64,000 bases of DNA from Clitopilus passeckerianus (taxonomy: Eukaryota > Basidiomycota > Agaricomycetes > Agaricales > Entolomataceae). Location: the NCBI GenBank assembly GCA_944990035.1, contig CALYLX010000093.1:62001-126000 (forward strand). The letters are read 5' to 3'. Both the position numbers and the translations under genes were made by a program. The notes below the pieces were generated by a model, which was given only the letters and a program-made list of their open reading frames with translations, searched no databases and was not told the origin of the DNA. How positions within the stretch are numbered: position 1 is the first letter of the stretch; each line of letters starts with the position of its first letter. Shown here piece by piece: positions 47,701-61,910 of this stretch.

Positions 47701-49469
47701 CGACCCAAGGTCTCCTCAAGGAAGCCATCACCTTCCTGAACTTGACTCCAGCCGACTACAAGGGCACGAATGGTGCAGATTTCAGCGCAGAGAGGGCCAG
47801 GCTGCTCACTGCTACTGGAGCTTCCACCAAGCCTGCACCTGCCCCTGCTCCTGCTGTCGCAAAGGCGCCTGCTCCCAACGTCTATGGCGGTGGCTACACA
47901 GGCTACACCCCTGCTCAGCCTGCAGCCCCACTCCAACAGGCTGCAGCACCTGGCCCGTATCAAACCTACAATACCGGCCATACAGCAGCAGCACCTGGAC
48001 CCTTCGTCCCTGCCAATCCCGCAGCCTCGACATATGCGCCAACAGCACCTTCGTACACGCAGCCTGGACCTTACCAGAACAACCTTACGCAGCCACCTCA
48101 CCTGCGAGCTCAAGCTCCTCCTGCAGGCATCCAAGCTGTTCCACCACCTCCTCGCATTGGCACAAGCGCATCTGGCAGTGCTCTGCCTCCTCCACCTAAG
48201 CGTCAAGAAAATGGTGGCTGGAACGATGCACCGAACATCCCGAGTAGGACAGCCAGCGCTGCTGCAGGTGGCAAACCTGCTGCCATCACCGCTCCGTTCC
48301 CCAATTCTGCACCATCCCCGGCTTTCTCTCCTGGAGCACCTTACACTAGCCCAGCGACTCAATCAGGCTTCCATCCTCCCCCGCGGCCTGGTAGCGTAGG
48401 TGGCGCTCCGCCGCCTCGTGGACTTGCTGGACCTCCTCGTCCTGCGTCAAGAACTATGGCGGGGTCTGTTCCTCCTCCCCCACGAATGATGTCACCTCCT
48501 CAAGGACCACCACCACCACGTCAACCCACTCCTGGACAATATGCCGTTCCTCCCCAACGCGGTCCTATCCCTGGTCAAACTCCCCCGCCACAATCCGGAC
48601 CTTATGGTAGGCCACCCGTTCCCGGTCAAGGTCCTGGCCAAGGAGGAATAGGTCAAGCAGCAACTCCTCAACCGCCCCAGGGTCCATATGCTCCCCCACC
48701 TCAACAGCAAGGTCCTTACTCACATCCCGCTGGACGGTCTCCACAACCTCCCCAGCAGCAACAGTTGCCTCCTTCGGGTCCTTACGGTCCTCCTCCAGGT
48801 GCCCAAAGGCAGCCTCCTCCCGGCCCACCATCGATGGCAGGTGCAGGTCCTGGACCAATGGCCGGCCCACCAATGGGTCAAGCTCCTCCACCAGGACCAG
48901 GTGCGCCTCCAACTGGACCTGCTAGGGCTCCTGCGAAGGCAGCGGCTAAAGGTCCCCCGCCACCAAAATATCGTGAGGGTATATCTGCTATAAGAACTGG
49001 ACTGCTTGACTGAAATTGCCTTTTCCAGCCCCGGGTGATCGGTCCCATATACCTGACGCACATCGACCAGCTTTCGAGGTCCTCACTGGCCACCTAAATC
49101 GCATGAAACAGCAAACACCGGTGCGTAGCTTATCGGAGAGAATTGACCTTCCACAACTGACGTCGTACTCAGCCGCAGCAAAGACGTGTCGTTGAAGATC
49201 TCGAACGCAGGCTTAATAACTTGTTTGATGCTCTCAATTGCGAGACACTGTCACCTGGCATCGTCGATCAGCTTCTGGTGCTCACAAAAGGTTCGTAATT
49301 CCACTGATGCTGAGCTCTGCTCTTTTCTGACTCGTTATACGTAGCAATGGAAAATCACGATCGTCCTGCTGCCTTGGCCATTCACGTCGACCTTTTGACC
49401 AGAGGCTCTGCAACAGACGACATTGGCATCTGGATGTCGGGAGTAAAACAATTGATCATGCGGATGTAG
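44750..49469 (+). CDS. SEC31: SEC31, outer COPII coat subunit
   Basis: Builds, with Sec13, the outer cage of COPII vesicles at ER exit sites. ATG 44750 opens [20 protein letters not shown], the family N-terminus. Several small exons encode the WD40 propeller: [18 protein letters not shown], the [16 protein letters not shown] blade, [40 protein letters not shown] and [21 protein letters not shown] long exon (45975-49013) carries the last blade ([18 protein letters not shown]), the alpha-solenoid ([20 protein letters not shown]) and a Pro/Gly/Gln-rich linker of over 350 residues. Two small exons after 49013 encode the C-terminal helical domain ([36 protein letters not shown]), ending at TAG 49467-49469. 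The gene looks intact. Confidence 0.94.
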
Positions 49470-52458
49470 GGTAGAAGCTAGACGTTATCATTTCCAAGTT
49501 TTTTTTCAAGATGTTCTCATGATTTCAGAATTCAATTCCATTTCGTCTACGGAACTCAGTACTTGAGATGTTGAACGACAATTCCTCTGATGATCATCTG
49601 GCGACAAAGTCGTGTGTGAATCGATTGCCTTCTTTAGATAGCGCGAAGTTATCTCTTACTCCGTCGGAGTCCGGACAAACCTGCTTCCTCCCCACATTCA
49701 GAGCCAGAAAGACATATTGTGTTTCGTTATTACCACTATTCTGCTCGGGAACAGCTCCGCATTATATTCGAACAGACCGTTGCTACTCGTGGTGCTCTGG
49801 AATCGCTGGGATGGTCTTCAGGCTCGCCTCGTCGTTTAAGCTCTCCAAATTGCTTGTCCAATTCATCAAATCGTTACCATATCCTATTCCTCAGTTCTAC
49901 CAGATTCAACTAGATTCTAACAAGCATGTTCATCTGCGGATCTCCGTCATACTTTCCTGGTGTTATTGCTGGAAATGTCCTGATTGATACTAGCATGTGT
50001 TTGTCCCGGTCTCATCAACGAACTCAAATTCATCGAAAAGGTGGAAAAGATCAAGGCTTCTTCCTGCTAAATGCCTAAGGAGCTGAAGATTTACGAGATA
50101 TACACATTTGGCTAGCCATAATACACCGAACACCCGGTGGTTATCCATCTAAGGACAAAGTTACACATGCACACATTGCGCTTATATGGCTCCCCGCGCC
50201 CCACTCTTTTTATCTTAGTCCGAGAGGGCTTTCACGGGGTCACAGTCGGGCTGTCCAAGATTTCCTGTGTTGTTGACACCCTTTATATATGTGAGATAAG
50301 CGTTGGGAGGACATATTTTTGTTATCTCGGCAACGCGACGGAACCTTATGACCTTATCTACAACCTTTGCGGATGCGGTCACTAGGATTTCAATCCCTTT
50401 AAAGGCCTTTTACCCTTCACTTTTATCTACTACGTTCCCATCTTTCCCCCAGGTCCTCAATGATGTTGTTTCCTCGCCGATTCATCTATCTCCTCTACCC
50501 AACCGACCCTAATACCTCGTCTAGCAAAGAAAGCAAACTGTTCACTCACTTTACTTCGACAGGTCACTATTGATAAGACCATAGAGCACAAATCCACGCA
50601 GCGGCCGCGGCTTGGCCTTGGGTTTTGGGTCGCCAAAACCACCATTTTCGGTCTTTACAATTCAGACCTCAACGTTCTGCTCATCCAGGCCTCTTTCTGG
50701 TGTGTATCTACTTTACCTGGTTTCCATTCTTTGAACGATGTTATTTGATACGGGGTTTGGTGTACGACAGCACGCAGATAAGAAAATAACCCCTCCCCCC
50801 ACGAGGAATTCAAGCTCAACACATGCTATTGGAGATCGACTCTGTTCGTAACGCTTACGCTCGCTCAAATGCCTAATGTCGAGCCGCATTTCGAAGGCTT
50901 CACGAGCTGAAATATGCTTCATTCCGCGTTCAACCTTGCGGCTTATATCTCCCTTTCACGCCCACATGGCAGACGCTCATTGGGCCTTCACTTCGACACC
51001 ATTCACGACGCCGAACGGCCCCAAGTCATTCATCCACTATACATTCCACCACTCTATTGAATTCTCGCAGCCATCGTTGTATTGGGGCACACTGAACGCC
51101 GAGGTCCTCAGCACAGACGGCTCCCCGCATCACCCGTGGCGAAATGAAGTTATGAATATATGGCGCTGAGCCTATCGCTGACGACGGTGACCTATGTGGA
51201 TGCTCTCCACGGACGACCGTGTCCCCGTTCTGCTCGGGCGCTGTATCCAGATGCTTCAGTGGCAACTACAAGGTCTTCTGACCTCGTCCTTATCTCTACA
51301 TGCTCCGCCTTATCTCTTGCTTGCCAGAGTTTCTCGTTCATCAGACCTTCTGATCGGTTCGAGCCGCAAATCCTGGTCACTACCCACTCCGCCTCGACGT
51401 TCATCTGGTCCAAGCCACAGCAGCCACAAGTGGTGTCGAAGTCCGACCTTGATCTAGGAACATACCGGCGCAAATCACCCGGAGCCGAGGATGATGCCGA
51501 CAGGATTTGAGCGGACTCCTCTCTCTCATTGGCGCTGAGATCAAAGCTGCCGGAAGCGCCTGCATTCCATCCCGTTGCAAATTTGCAAAGCGAGAGGCCG
51601 GGCTGATGCTGCCCGACCTTTACCGTTCACTCATGCGCTACGCGCCCTAGCGAGGGGAATCCACTTGGCACGTCCAGATTGCCTCCTCGGTTGGATGAGA
51701 ATCTGGCTCCTGATGGAATGCAACGATGACATTCCATCTAATTGTACCATGGTAAATCTTGGGTTCCCGGTCCGATATTCAGAAATACCACACCATCTCT
51801 GCCTACCGTGCCTTGGGCTACTCGCAGACCCGCGTCAAGATTCAATTCCAATTAGAAGACAAGCTATCGTTGATTCCTGGCCTGCTCACGCGACACGCCA
51901 TCTTTAGTTAGATGCAGACGTGTTCCTTGTGGTGGCGCGCTATCTTACCTCACGGATGGCTTAACCTTCGGGAAAAATAGGCGAGAAACTGAGTCACAGG
52001 ATGGGTACCTGCGCAATCTGCCAGATCGCAACCTCCAGAAATCCATTCTACCAGGCGTTGAATAGGCTCAAGAAAGTCGATGAGGTGCGTATAGATATCT
52101 ATATTTCATGTCGTTCTACGCTCATTCAACATGGTTTACGGCAGGTAGCACTCAGATGACCTCGACGATTGTTCGTGAGATGGTCGGAGTCAATGGTGGG
52201 GGCACCTTTCATCCGTCTCGGCCGATCGGATGGGAAGGAAGGAGTTGGAATGATCTCCCATACAGTGTCCAGCCGCCGCCATACATACTCCGCTCTGATC
52301 TAAAAAAGTTTCAATTGCGATAAGGACATGCAAAACATGTCAAAATTCGAGGAGCTAGAGATAAGGAAAATGTAGAAAAGGCCATCCTCAAGGGCGAGGA
52401 CGTTCCTCACTCCTCCGCCTCTCCACAACTCTCCAATACATACTACCTCATATCAATC
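49470..52458. other. Long region without a recognisable gene
   Basis: About 3 kb. Around 50967-51520 (plus) there are GC-richer open stretches such as MADAHWAFTSTPFTTPNG and a following frame, but they cannot be joined convincingly and match nothing I know. TATA-like and pyrimidine-rich stretches occur near 50280 and 52380-52450; the latter is the leader of the GDH gene. Confidence 0.5.
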
Positions 52459-54169
<1,711 letters not shown>

Positions 54170-54489
54170 AGGGTTACCCGGTTATTATTACTACGACACA
54201 TTTTCTGCTATGGATACCCTTCGATGCGAGGAGTTCCATATACCTAGGGCATCTGTATAACACACTTATTAGGCTTATAATTTATGCATGTATACTAGAT
54301 CATGAAATCTATGTTGGATTCAAACAGATGATATACCAAGAGTTGTCCTTCTGAGTTTGGAGATTTCGGGCCAGGGTATACCGCAGCACTGAGCTTTGGT
54401 CAGAGGGTTGTGGACCGCACGAGATAAATGTCAACGATATGGGTGATCGAGTGTATATTCGCAGCGGTACTCTAAAGATGGCTAGGGTA
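54170..54489. other. Convergent intergenic region
   Basis: 320 bp between the 3' ends of the GDH and GNAT genes; AT-rich, presumably both 3' UTRs and polyadenylation sites. Confidence 0.6.
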
Positions 54490-55116
54490 TTACACAGCTA
54501 GTCGTAGGACTAACCTTTGATGAGGTTGACCGCAATCGTCAAAGTGATCACCTTCAGGGACATAGCCAAATCTGTACACAAGTTTGGTCATTGTTTCTCA
54601 ATCCAAAGCACGGAGAACACGCACCTAGCGTAAAACTTGATAGCAGGTAGCTGCGAGTTCGCCACCACCTTCACCGTTCCTTCAAAGCCTCGCTTCTTCG
54701 CGTCCTCTCTAATCCACCCATGCAAGAAATCCACCAACTTCTTCCCGAACCCGTACTTGCGGTATTCCTTCAGAAGTGCTAGGCATGTAAGCTTGTAGAA
54801 CTGCTCTCCATCAGCATCTAGAGTAGGATACAAGAATCCACGAATAGTGCCAATGGGCTCCAAGGACGGAGTGAGTCGAAGAAGGAAGTGCGTTGCTAGC
54901 TCTTCGTAAGAATCTATCTCTGTTTGAAATGGGAAGCCTTGTTCAAGGTGGAAGACGATGATTCTCTACTCAGGAGAGTCGGCTTTAGCTTGGGCTACCC
55001 TACGAAAACGCGTGTGTTCGACTCCTCACCGTTGCAAAACATTGTTGTTTCTCCTTCTCTGTCTGAACGACGATGATCTCATTAGACGGGACTTCTAAAG
55101 GGGAACTTGCTACCAT
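54490..55116 (-). CDS. GNAT-family N-acetyltransferase
   Basis: Acetyl-CoA-dependent acyltransferase with the GNAT fold. Start ATG 55116 gives MVASSPLEVPSNEIIVVQTE and KEKQQCFAT; an intron of about 70 bp joins this to RIIVFHLEQGFPFQTEIDSY, then EELATHFLLRL, SLEPIGTIRGFLYP and the acetyl-CoA loop CLALLKEYRKYGFGKKLVDF. The segment VKVVANSQLPAIKFYAR is spliced to FGYVPEGDHFDDCGQPHQRL and ends VLRLAV with TAA 54490-54492. The VFHLEQGFP strand and the terminal GYVPEGDHFDDCG match a fungal GNAT group of unknown substrate. It shares a 295-bp divergent promoter with the DEAD-box gene. Confidence 0.82.
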
Positions 55117-55411
55117 TTCTGCAGCTTTCTTCGTGACAGGAGATGCCAAAGAATTTGATCTAATCTTCGAAATCTAATCAAAGGCGCGAAAAATGAGAGT
55201 GGCGGTGTCGCGTTGTTTTGTCAAAAATTCCTTTCGGGGAAACGTTACAAAACAGTTTTCGGCAAGAAAGTTCCGCTGGCGAAGCTCTCCTCCTCACCGT
55301 CAGCTCAGTCTTACGAGCTCCTCGCACTTTACGGGCTCTTTCCAGACGAGCTCTTGTTCTTAAAGCTCACGACTACAGAGCTCATATCTTAAGGCTTTCT
55401 CTAATAAAATA

Positions 55412-57829
55412 ATGGCATTCTACCTTGCCCAGGCTGCGAAAGCCTGCAAAAATCCAGCAGCGCGAAGCGTTTACTCAGCTTCTGCCTTCTTACGGTTGTC
55501 TGCCAGTTCGAACAGGATACCCAATGTTTTCTCAAAACTTACTGGTAAGTCTTCCTTTCTTGGTTTCCTGAATCACCCTGACTTTTTGCCCGTTACAGCA
55601 CCTTATAATTATGCACCTAGCCTAAGCTCAAGCCTCCACTTTGCACGATATAATTCATCCGCTGCATTCGCAATGAAACCCCAATCATTACCTCAAGATA
55701 CCTCTACAGCCGTTACAGACAATAGTGCCCAAGAAAGCATCTCGTTTGACTCCCTTCGTGGCGTCATCTCAGACCCCGTCCTCAGGGCCATAACTGGTCC
55801 AATGGGAATCTCCCAACTTTCCCCCGTTCAAAAAGAAGTCCTTCCACTACTCCCCGAGCTGGCTCGCCCTTACTCTGAGGATGAACCTGCCGGTTCCCCA
55901 CCCCGCGACCTTCTCGTCAAGGCCAAAACTGGTACTGGAAAGACCCTGGCATTCCTCGTTCCCGCCATCGAACAGCGGCTCCAAGCAATTGAGCAGCACG
56001 TAGAACAGGCGGCTGGCGATGTCAGCAAGGCCAGTGATGCCAAATTCAAGAGGGATATCCGTTACCAGTATACCAAGGAAACAGTTGGCACACTCATCCT
56101 ATCCCCCACTCGCGAACTCGCCAATCAAATTGCAAAGGAGGCCATGAAGCTCACCTCGGATGTGGACCGGGGGGCATTCGGTGTGCGCACCTTTATTGGT
56201 GGCGAGGACAAGCGGAACCAGCTGCGTCAGTGGCGCAACGGCCGACGCGATATTGTTGTTGGAACGCCTGGCAGAATCAAGGATATGCTCGAGAGCGAGC
56301 CTGAAGTTCGCCGGGGCCTTGAGTCTGCACAGGTGTTCATCCTAGACGAAGCTGATACTCTCCTCGAATTCGGCTTCCGCGCCGACATCGAGTCTATCGC
56401 TTCCCATTTACCCCCTCCACCTCAGCGACAGACGTTCCTCTTCTCTGCTACTGTTTCTCCCCAGATCCGGGACATTGCCCGTGCCACTCTCGACAAGAAG
56501 CACAAATTCATCAACTGCGTCCCCGTTGACGAGGCTCCCGTACATTCCCACATCCCTCAATACCACACCGTCTGCCCTTCTCCAGCAGACCAGCTCCCCC
56601 ACGTTCTCCGACTCATCGCTCACGACCAGCTCTCAAACCCCGGAAAGAGCAAAATCATGGTTTTCCTCCCCACTACAAAGATGACCCAGCTGTTTTCCAC
56701 AATGCTGCAAGAGCTGAAGGCGGATACTCTTCCCGCCGGCCGTTCCACCACGATCCATGAAATACACTCGAAGAGGAACATGGACCAACGTACCCGCACC
56801 AGTGATAGATTCCGAGCGGACAACTCTGGAGCTAGCATCCTCGTCTCCTCAGATGTGTCTGCCCGAGGAGTCGACTACCCCGGCGTCACTCGTGTCATCC
56901 AAGTTGGTATCTCATCCACTGGAGATCAGTACGTTCATCGTGTTGGACGTACTGGACGTGGGTCTAGCCAGGTTAAGGGGCGAGGTGACCTCGTCCTGTT
57001 GGACTGGGAAGCAGGGTTCGTCAAGCCGGGAGGATGTCTTGCTTCTATGGGTGTTCCTCTTAAGGGGCTTACTGTGTCGAAGTTGAGGGATGAGATTGAT
57101 GGGTTGGCGAAGAAGTTTGATGAGAGCCCGGAGGAATTCTTCGAGGAGGCGCCTGTGGCTGAATCAACTGGTCCTGTCAAGAAGTTGGGCCTTGGCTTCC
57201 GCCGCGAGCGGGAGATCAGACAGTCATCCTCCAGAGGCCCAGTTGGGTTGAAGCAGTTCCAGAGCTCGATGGAGAAAGCTGTCGGTGGCACCGCCATTGA
57301 CGAGTCTGTGAACCAGCTGAAGCGCACTTTGGACGAAGAAGCCATCCGAGAGGTCTTCATGAGCCAGCTTGGGTACTACCTCGGCAAGGCGGAGGAGCTT
57401 TCCCTGGAACATCGGGGTGGGAAGAACGAGATTGTGGAGGGGCTAAAGAAGTGGACGATGGAGGGGTGTGGGTTGGACGTTCCGCCGTATGTCAGCCAGG
57501 CGTTTTTGGAGAAGCTTGGGTTGGGCAGGGATAGGGGGCCGATGAGGAGTTCGAGTAGGAATATGAGGGATTCGAGGGGCCCGAGGCAGGAGAGGAGGGG
57601 TGGGTTTGGGATGAGCAGTGGGAGGAGGTCGGATGATCATGGTGAACGGTCGGGTGGGAGTAGCAGCTGGGGTGGCCAGGGGTGGCAGGGAAGGGGGAAC
57701 ACGCAGGCGAGATCGAGTTTCAGCGATAGGAAACCTAGGGACAGTTATGGTGGTAGCGCACGGCGAGAGGGTGGAGACGGTGGATATCGAAGTGGTGGGT
57801 CAAGACGGCCAAGGGAGAATAGTTGGTAG
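55412..57829 (+). CDS. DEAD-box RNA helicase, probably mitochondrial (MSS116-like)
   Basis: ATP-dependent RNA helicase. Motifs in order: Q-motif region ISQLSPVQKEVLPLL, motif I AKTGTGKT, Ia SPTRELANQ, Ib VGTPGRI, II FILDEADTLLEFGF, III FLFSATVS, V SARGVDYPGVTRVIQ and VI YVHRVGRTGRG. The C-terminal tail is rich in Arg, Gly and Ser, as in MSS116-like helicases. The N-terminus is rich in Ala, Ser and basic residues without acids (MAFYLAQAAKACKNPAARSV), fitting a mitochondrial targeting peptide. A 54-bp intron (55545-55598) with GTAAGT, CTGAC and ACAG signals is a multiple of three and stop-free, so retention would only add 18 residues. Up to about 805 aa; 787 if spliced. Stop TAG 57827-57829. 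Confidence 0.9.
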   Translation: MAFYLAQAAKACKNPAARSVYSASAFLRLSASSNRIPNVFSKLTGKSSFLGFLNHPDFLPVTAPYNYAPSLSSSLHFARYNSSAAFAMKPQSLPQDTSTAVTDNSAQESISFDSLRGVISDPVLRAITGPMGISQLSPVQKEVLPLLPELARPYSEDEPAGSPPRDLLVKAKTGTGKTLAFLVPAIEQRLQAIEQHVEQAAGDVSKASDAKFKRDIRYQYTKETVGTLILSPTRELANQIAKEAMKLTSDVDRGAFGVRTFIGGEDKRNQLRQWRNGRRDIVVGTPGRIKDMLESEPEVRRGLESAQVFILDEADTLLEFGFRADIESIASHLPPPPQRQTFLFSATVSPQIRDIARATLDKKHKFINCVPVDEAPVHSHIPQYHTVCPSPADQLPHVLRLIAHDQLSNPGKSKIMVFLPTTKMTQLFSTMLQELKADTLPAGRSTTIHEIHSKRNMDQRTRTSDRFRADNSGASILVSSDVSARGVDYPGVTRVIQVGISSTGDQYVHRVGRTGRGSSQVKGRGDLVLLDWEAGFVKPGGCLASMGVPLKGLTVSKLRDEIDGLAKKFDESPEEFFEEAPVAESTGPVKKLGLGFRREREIRQSSSRGPVGLKQFQSSMEKAVGGTAIDESVNQLKRTLDEEAIREVFMSQLGYYLGKAEELSLEHRGGKNEIVEGLKKWTMEGCGLDVPPYVSQAFLEKLGLGRDRGPMRSSSRNMRDSRGPRQERRGGFGMSSGRRSDDHGERSGGSSSWGGQGWQGRGNTQARSSFSDRKPRDSYGGSARREGGDGGYRSGGSRRPRENSW

Positions 57830-58087
57830 ATTTGACGGTGCTGGTGATTGATATGCATACTTTACATCCTTGTATTCGGTTTCAATTATTTAATATAGAT
57901 TTACTTCTCTACTCTTCATATCGGTCTTCTGCAGGTCTTACGCACATTGTAGCACCTGTTCGTTCGTACGGGTAGGTTTAAATGGTGGCAACTGTGGTGA
58001 CGCTTGGATGTCGGAGTCTAAGTGATTGTGGGCGCCATGTCTATTTTCCCAAACATGGCCCACTAGCCTGCTCTGAAGTCGTCCGTC

Positions 58088-59698
58088 ATGACTGAAGTTG
58101 CTCAGTGTGTTGCTCCTCTCTTCCGTCACCAGTTCAAGGTAAGCCTTCCATCTTATATACTGGCTGACCTGACCTCTTTCTTCCAGAATTTCGAAGAGGC
58201 CTTGGAGACGTTTATTGAACTAGGAAAATCCGCGCCAGCTTCAATCGAGCACGTCTTCGTTTGGGACTCTCAGACCTTTCGCGAATGGTTTTTCCAGAGG
58301 GGTTACAATCTTTATGTCTTGAAGCCCACTGATATGTCAGAGTATGAGGCGTATGACCTCTGTTATCCCGCGTCGGCGCTGGGATTTGAGCTCCAAGAGA
58401 AACTATCCACGCTTTCAAACATCGAGAAGGGCCCTTATCCGTACGGGTATTATACGGACTTCAGGATTGGTGATGAGCCGCTTCTAAGTGCGCTTCTGGA
58501 TTCAAGGGTACGTCATTTCGCCACCACCCCAGAGTCATCTAAACTGACATTTGACTCTTGTACCAGGCTGTTGTATTTTACGCCGAAGATCAGAACGGAA
58601 ACCATGTTGCCATCAAACTTGTTGAGCACGGTACAGAAGCACGCAGGATACTTCAGGCCCTTCATTTGGAAGATTCCAACGCAACGAGTACCAGCTTTCA
58701 CCATGTGGTACCGATCTTGGGCATGCTTCCAGAAGGCAAGTATTGGTTCACAGTGATGCCCAGGTCTGTGCTTACCCTTCTGCTGTCCTCATTGCGGGAG
58801 TCTGATTCGGTACAGGTGGGGGGCCTTCTCATCACCCTCCGCGTTTCAGACCATCGAAGAACTATTCCAGTTCATCCAGAACACCCTAGAGGTTAGGAAA
58901 AAAGGTTCGATTATGAGCATAAATCTAAACCCTATCAGGGTCTAGGCTACCTTCACCAGAAACGAATATTTCACGGTGTAAGCTTGTTCATTCCACACTT
59001 TGGACCTGCATTGACTCTCACTAGGATATCAAGGCACAAAGCATACTCCTCAGTCATTTCGGCACTGAGTTCTGCCTCGATGATCCTGCTCGCGAAAATT
59101 TGCGCAGTGAAGGTCGCATCTTGTATGCACTCTTTGATTTCAGCTCCTCAATTATGTTCTCTGAGGGTACTGATCTGTCTGATTGTCGCCTATCGTATAA
59201 GGAATCGTGGAGAGGGACATGGGGCTGGATACCAAAGGACACTGCCTAGGGAGAACTAGACTTCAACCCCTTCGCCTGGGATGTTTGCGCTATGGGTCTG
59301 ACCTTGTCCAATTTTGCGAAGTGAGTCTCAACAGGTATAAGATGTTGATTTGATTCTAATAATCTCAGCCTATCATCCCAGCCATCCCAATGCTTGCCCC
59401 CATTCTGGATCGGATGATGGCTCGGGATATCTCTCGACGATTTACGGCCATCGAAGCCCTACAATTCTTCGAAGACGTCTGCCAAAGAACTTATCAGGAT
59501 CAGCTAGCCGCACCGTATCCACAGGAAGACGGCAGAAATGCTGTCGATGCAGATGAGGATCGCTGGCGAAATTTGGACCCAGCTTTTGTCGAGGAGTGGA
59601 TCAAATTTCGGCAGCCAAAGCTACCCAAGAGGACCAGGGTTCTTCGATACCTTTGCAAATTCCCGTGGGCTGCACGTGTTGTACGACTCCTACGATAA
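58088..59698 (+). pseudogene. Kinase-like protein, copy 1, with nonsense codon
   Basis: A protein-kinase-like gene of a family expanded in agaricomycetes. Exon 1 MTEVAQCVAPLFRHQFK splices to NFEEALETFIELGKS, VWDSQTFREWFFQRGYNLYV and DLCYPASALGFEL. Then AVVFYAEDQNGNHVAIKLVE carries the Lys of the VAIK motif, GLGYLHQKRIFHGDIKAQSI has an HGD catalytic loop, and LYALFDFSSSIMFSEG lies where DFG is expected. After RGTWGWIPKDTA the frame meets TAG at 59247-59249, where the paralog has Gln (DTCQGEYEF); the downstream GELDFNPFAWDVCAMGLTL and the remainder to TAA 59698 are otherwise intact. The single C-to-T change suggests a recent loss, unless the truncated form is used. Confidence 0.75.
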
Positions 59699-61910
59699 TT
59701 TGTTTGATGCCTCTGCTCTAATATCTGGCCCCCATAGCTACCTTATGACTTCTGTGGTCTGTGTTTACAAGTCCACATCGGACTGAATCTCTCCATGTTT
59801 CCCGTTATGTCACAGGTGCCATACTTTATGTCGTCTTCACGATGAGATCTATTATGCCGGGCATTGGGCACCAGTCTACGATATGTCTTGTACAAGTCTT
59901 GTAGGGATGCCTCAATTGATTCAGAACTACCTATTATTCTCAATTATTTGTCTCCGATGACATTCTCGTAATCCCGATGGCGGGAAATCTAAGGAGATCC
60001 AGAAACAGCTTTGACATCCAGCAGGCCGTTTGTACGTGGTGTTGACTCGGGGAATGCCACGCGCAATAGCGTGTGCGAGTGAACAATGCAATCAACTAGC
60101 AGCTGCTATTCCAGATATGGCTCTATGGCCCCAACATCCGAGTCATGCTCCGTGCTTCTCATAACCACAATACGCTTCCATCAAGCTAGTGGCATGTTTA
60201 TTCACAGTGGCTGTTAGTTCTAGACGAATTCGTTCATCTCTTAGATCTCATCGTTGACTCGGGAACCTGACTTCATGTTGCTATTGAGTTACCGTGAGCA
60301 GATGTCATATTTCGCCACAGTATCTATCAGCTAACAATCAGAAGATGCCATATTTTTCCACTCTCGGCATAGTTGAATAGGGGCAGTCGTCGAGCTGCCT
60401 TATCCACTCAGTGTGCAAGTTATCCGTAGCTAGTAATTGCTTCCATAGAAGGCATATCCTTTGTATTCAAGTTCTATGGTACTTGTGAACAATCATATAC
60501 TACGTATCGTTAGCGAACTCATGGATAAGGTGGCGCCGAGTTGGGGGGCAAGAATGCGCCACACCAACTGATCGTGGAATACTCACGGCTCGGAATGCCG
60601 AACACTCAGATATTTAGACTTCTAAATAGTTCACGTGTTACATTGAACTTGGGATATCCGTCCTTCAGCAGCCATAGCTTCCCAGAAACACAGGTCCCCT
60701 CCAATCCCCTCGCGTTTGCTTTGCACTGCACGTGGTGTACGCGGCCTCCTGCCACGTTGGCGAGGTGAAGCTCTATGCTTCATATAATATATCTGCATAT
60801 TTCAGACTCGAATATGGTACCCAACTGCACTTAGCACACGGAGGTAGTGGGGACAGGCTTCCCACCAAATATGACTCCATTAGTGTCATCCTACATGCCG
60901 CGCATATGCAGGGTCAGGGACTGTGTCCGAGACTCAGGTAAACTACAAGCGTGGAGAGTTCCGAGGCTATTATACTAGGATTCGTTGAGGATTCGAGTCA
61001 ATTATGGACTATGGGTAGAATACCTTGCGTCGTCTTCGAGCATTTCGGAACTCGCTCTTCAGATCTCATCCTTGACTCGGGAACCGAAAACGTATGCTGG
61101 AACAATAATGGTGATATCAATTACAGAAAGGATTTCCTCACTGCTCAGATGATCCAAAGCTGAATGTTAGCTGTTAAAATCCCTGGCCCATTCAGGCCGA
61201 AAACAACCATTAGAGCGGTCAGAGGAATGAACGGCGGAACATTATCAGTAGCTCTATGGCCCGCGATGAACGAACGATGCGCCACACTGGATTTGTGGAA
61301 GGACCTACCTGTCAGTGCAAGGAGCGAGATACTTCTGCGAACGTGGTCACATGTAAAGCAAGATAATTACATAGGCTAAATGTGTAGACGATTGGTCGAT
61401 AAACACAGTGTCAAACCTTCAATATCCGACTTGATTGCTAAATCGCTTATGAATAAAGCGAGGGCAAAACGAGCTGGTTGTTAGAAATCAGTTCCTTGTT
61501 CTCTCTCCGGATAGATCCCAGCTCTGACTTGGGAACCTACCATGGAAAGGGTGACGGTGCTCATCGTCCTAGGGTGGCCAGATAAATCCCAAAGCACCAT
61601 AGAAGTCCGGGGCCGATCATCACGCAAACGAAGTCTCGTGGAAAGTAAAATCGTGGGCAAGAGCCATCCATATGCAGTAGATATAGCAGATCAGGGGGTT
61701 CAGGAATTGTTTATGTGAACCAATGGAGATAGGGAAACCCGTTTTATGATGAGATGTTTGTGCTGAAAGTTGAAACTCCAATTGCAAAGGACAAAAATAT
61801 TCGGTAAGAAGCCAATTTACGATCACGTGACCGTCGGCCACTTCATGTGTGGGCGCCATGACCGCGACGATGAAGAATGAGCTTGTATTTGAACATTGTG
61901 TATCCACCTA
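59699..61910. other. Intergenic with degenerate repeated segments
   Basis: No gene recognised. Short similar passages recur, for example cttgactcgggaacc-type sequence at about 60245-60265, 61070-61085 and 61520-61540, and gctctatggccc at about 60121 and 61250. They look like decayed copies of one element of unknown class. Confidence 0.45.

Noticed and set aside
51345..51365. B-box-like ggttcgagcc as part of a tRNA gene
   Set aside because: No A box or cloverleaf can be drawn at the right distance.
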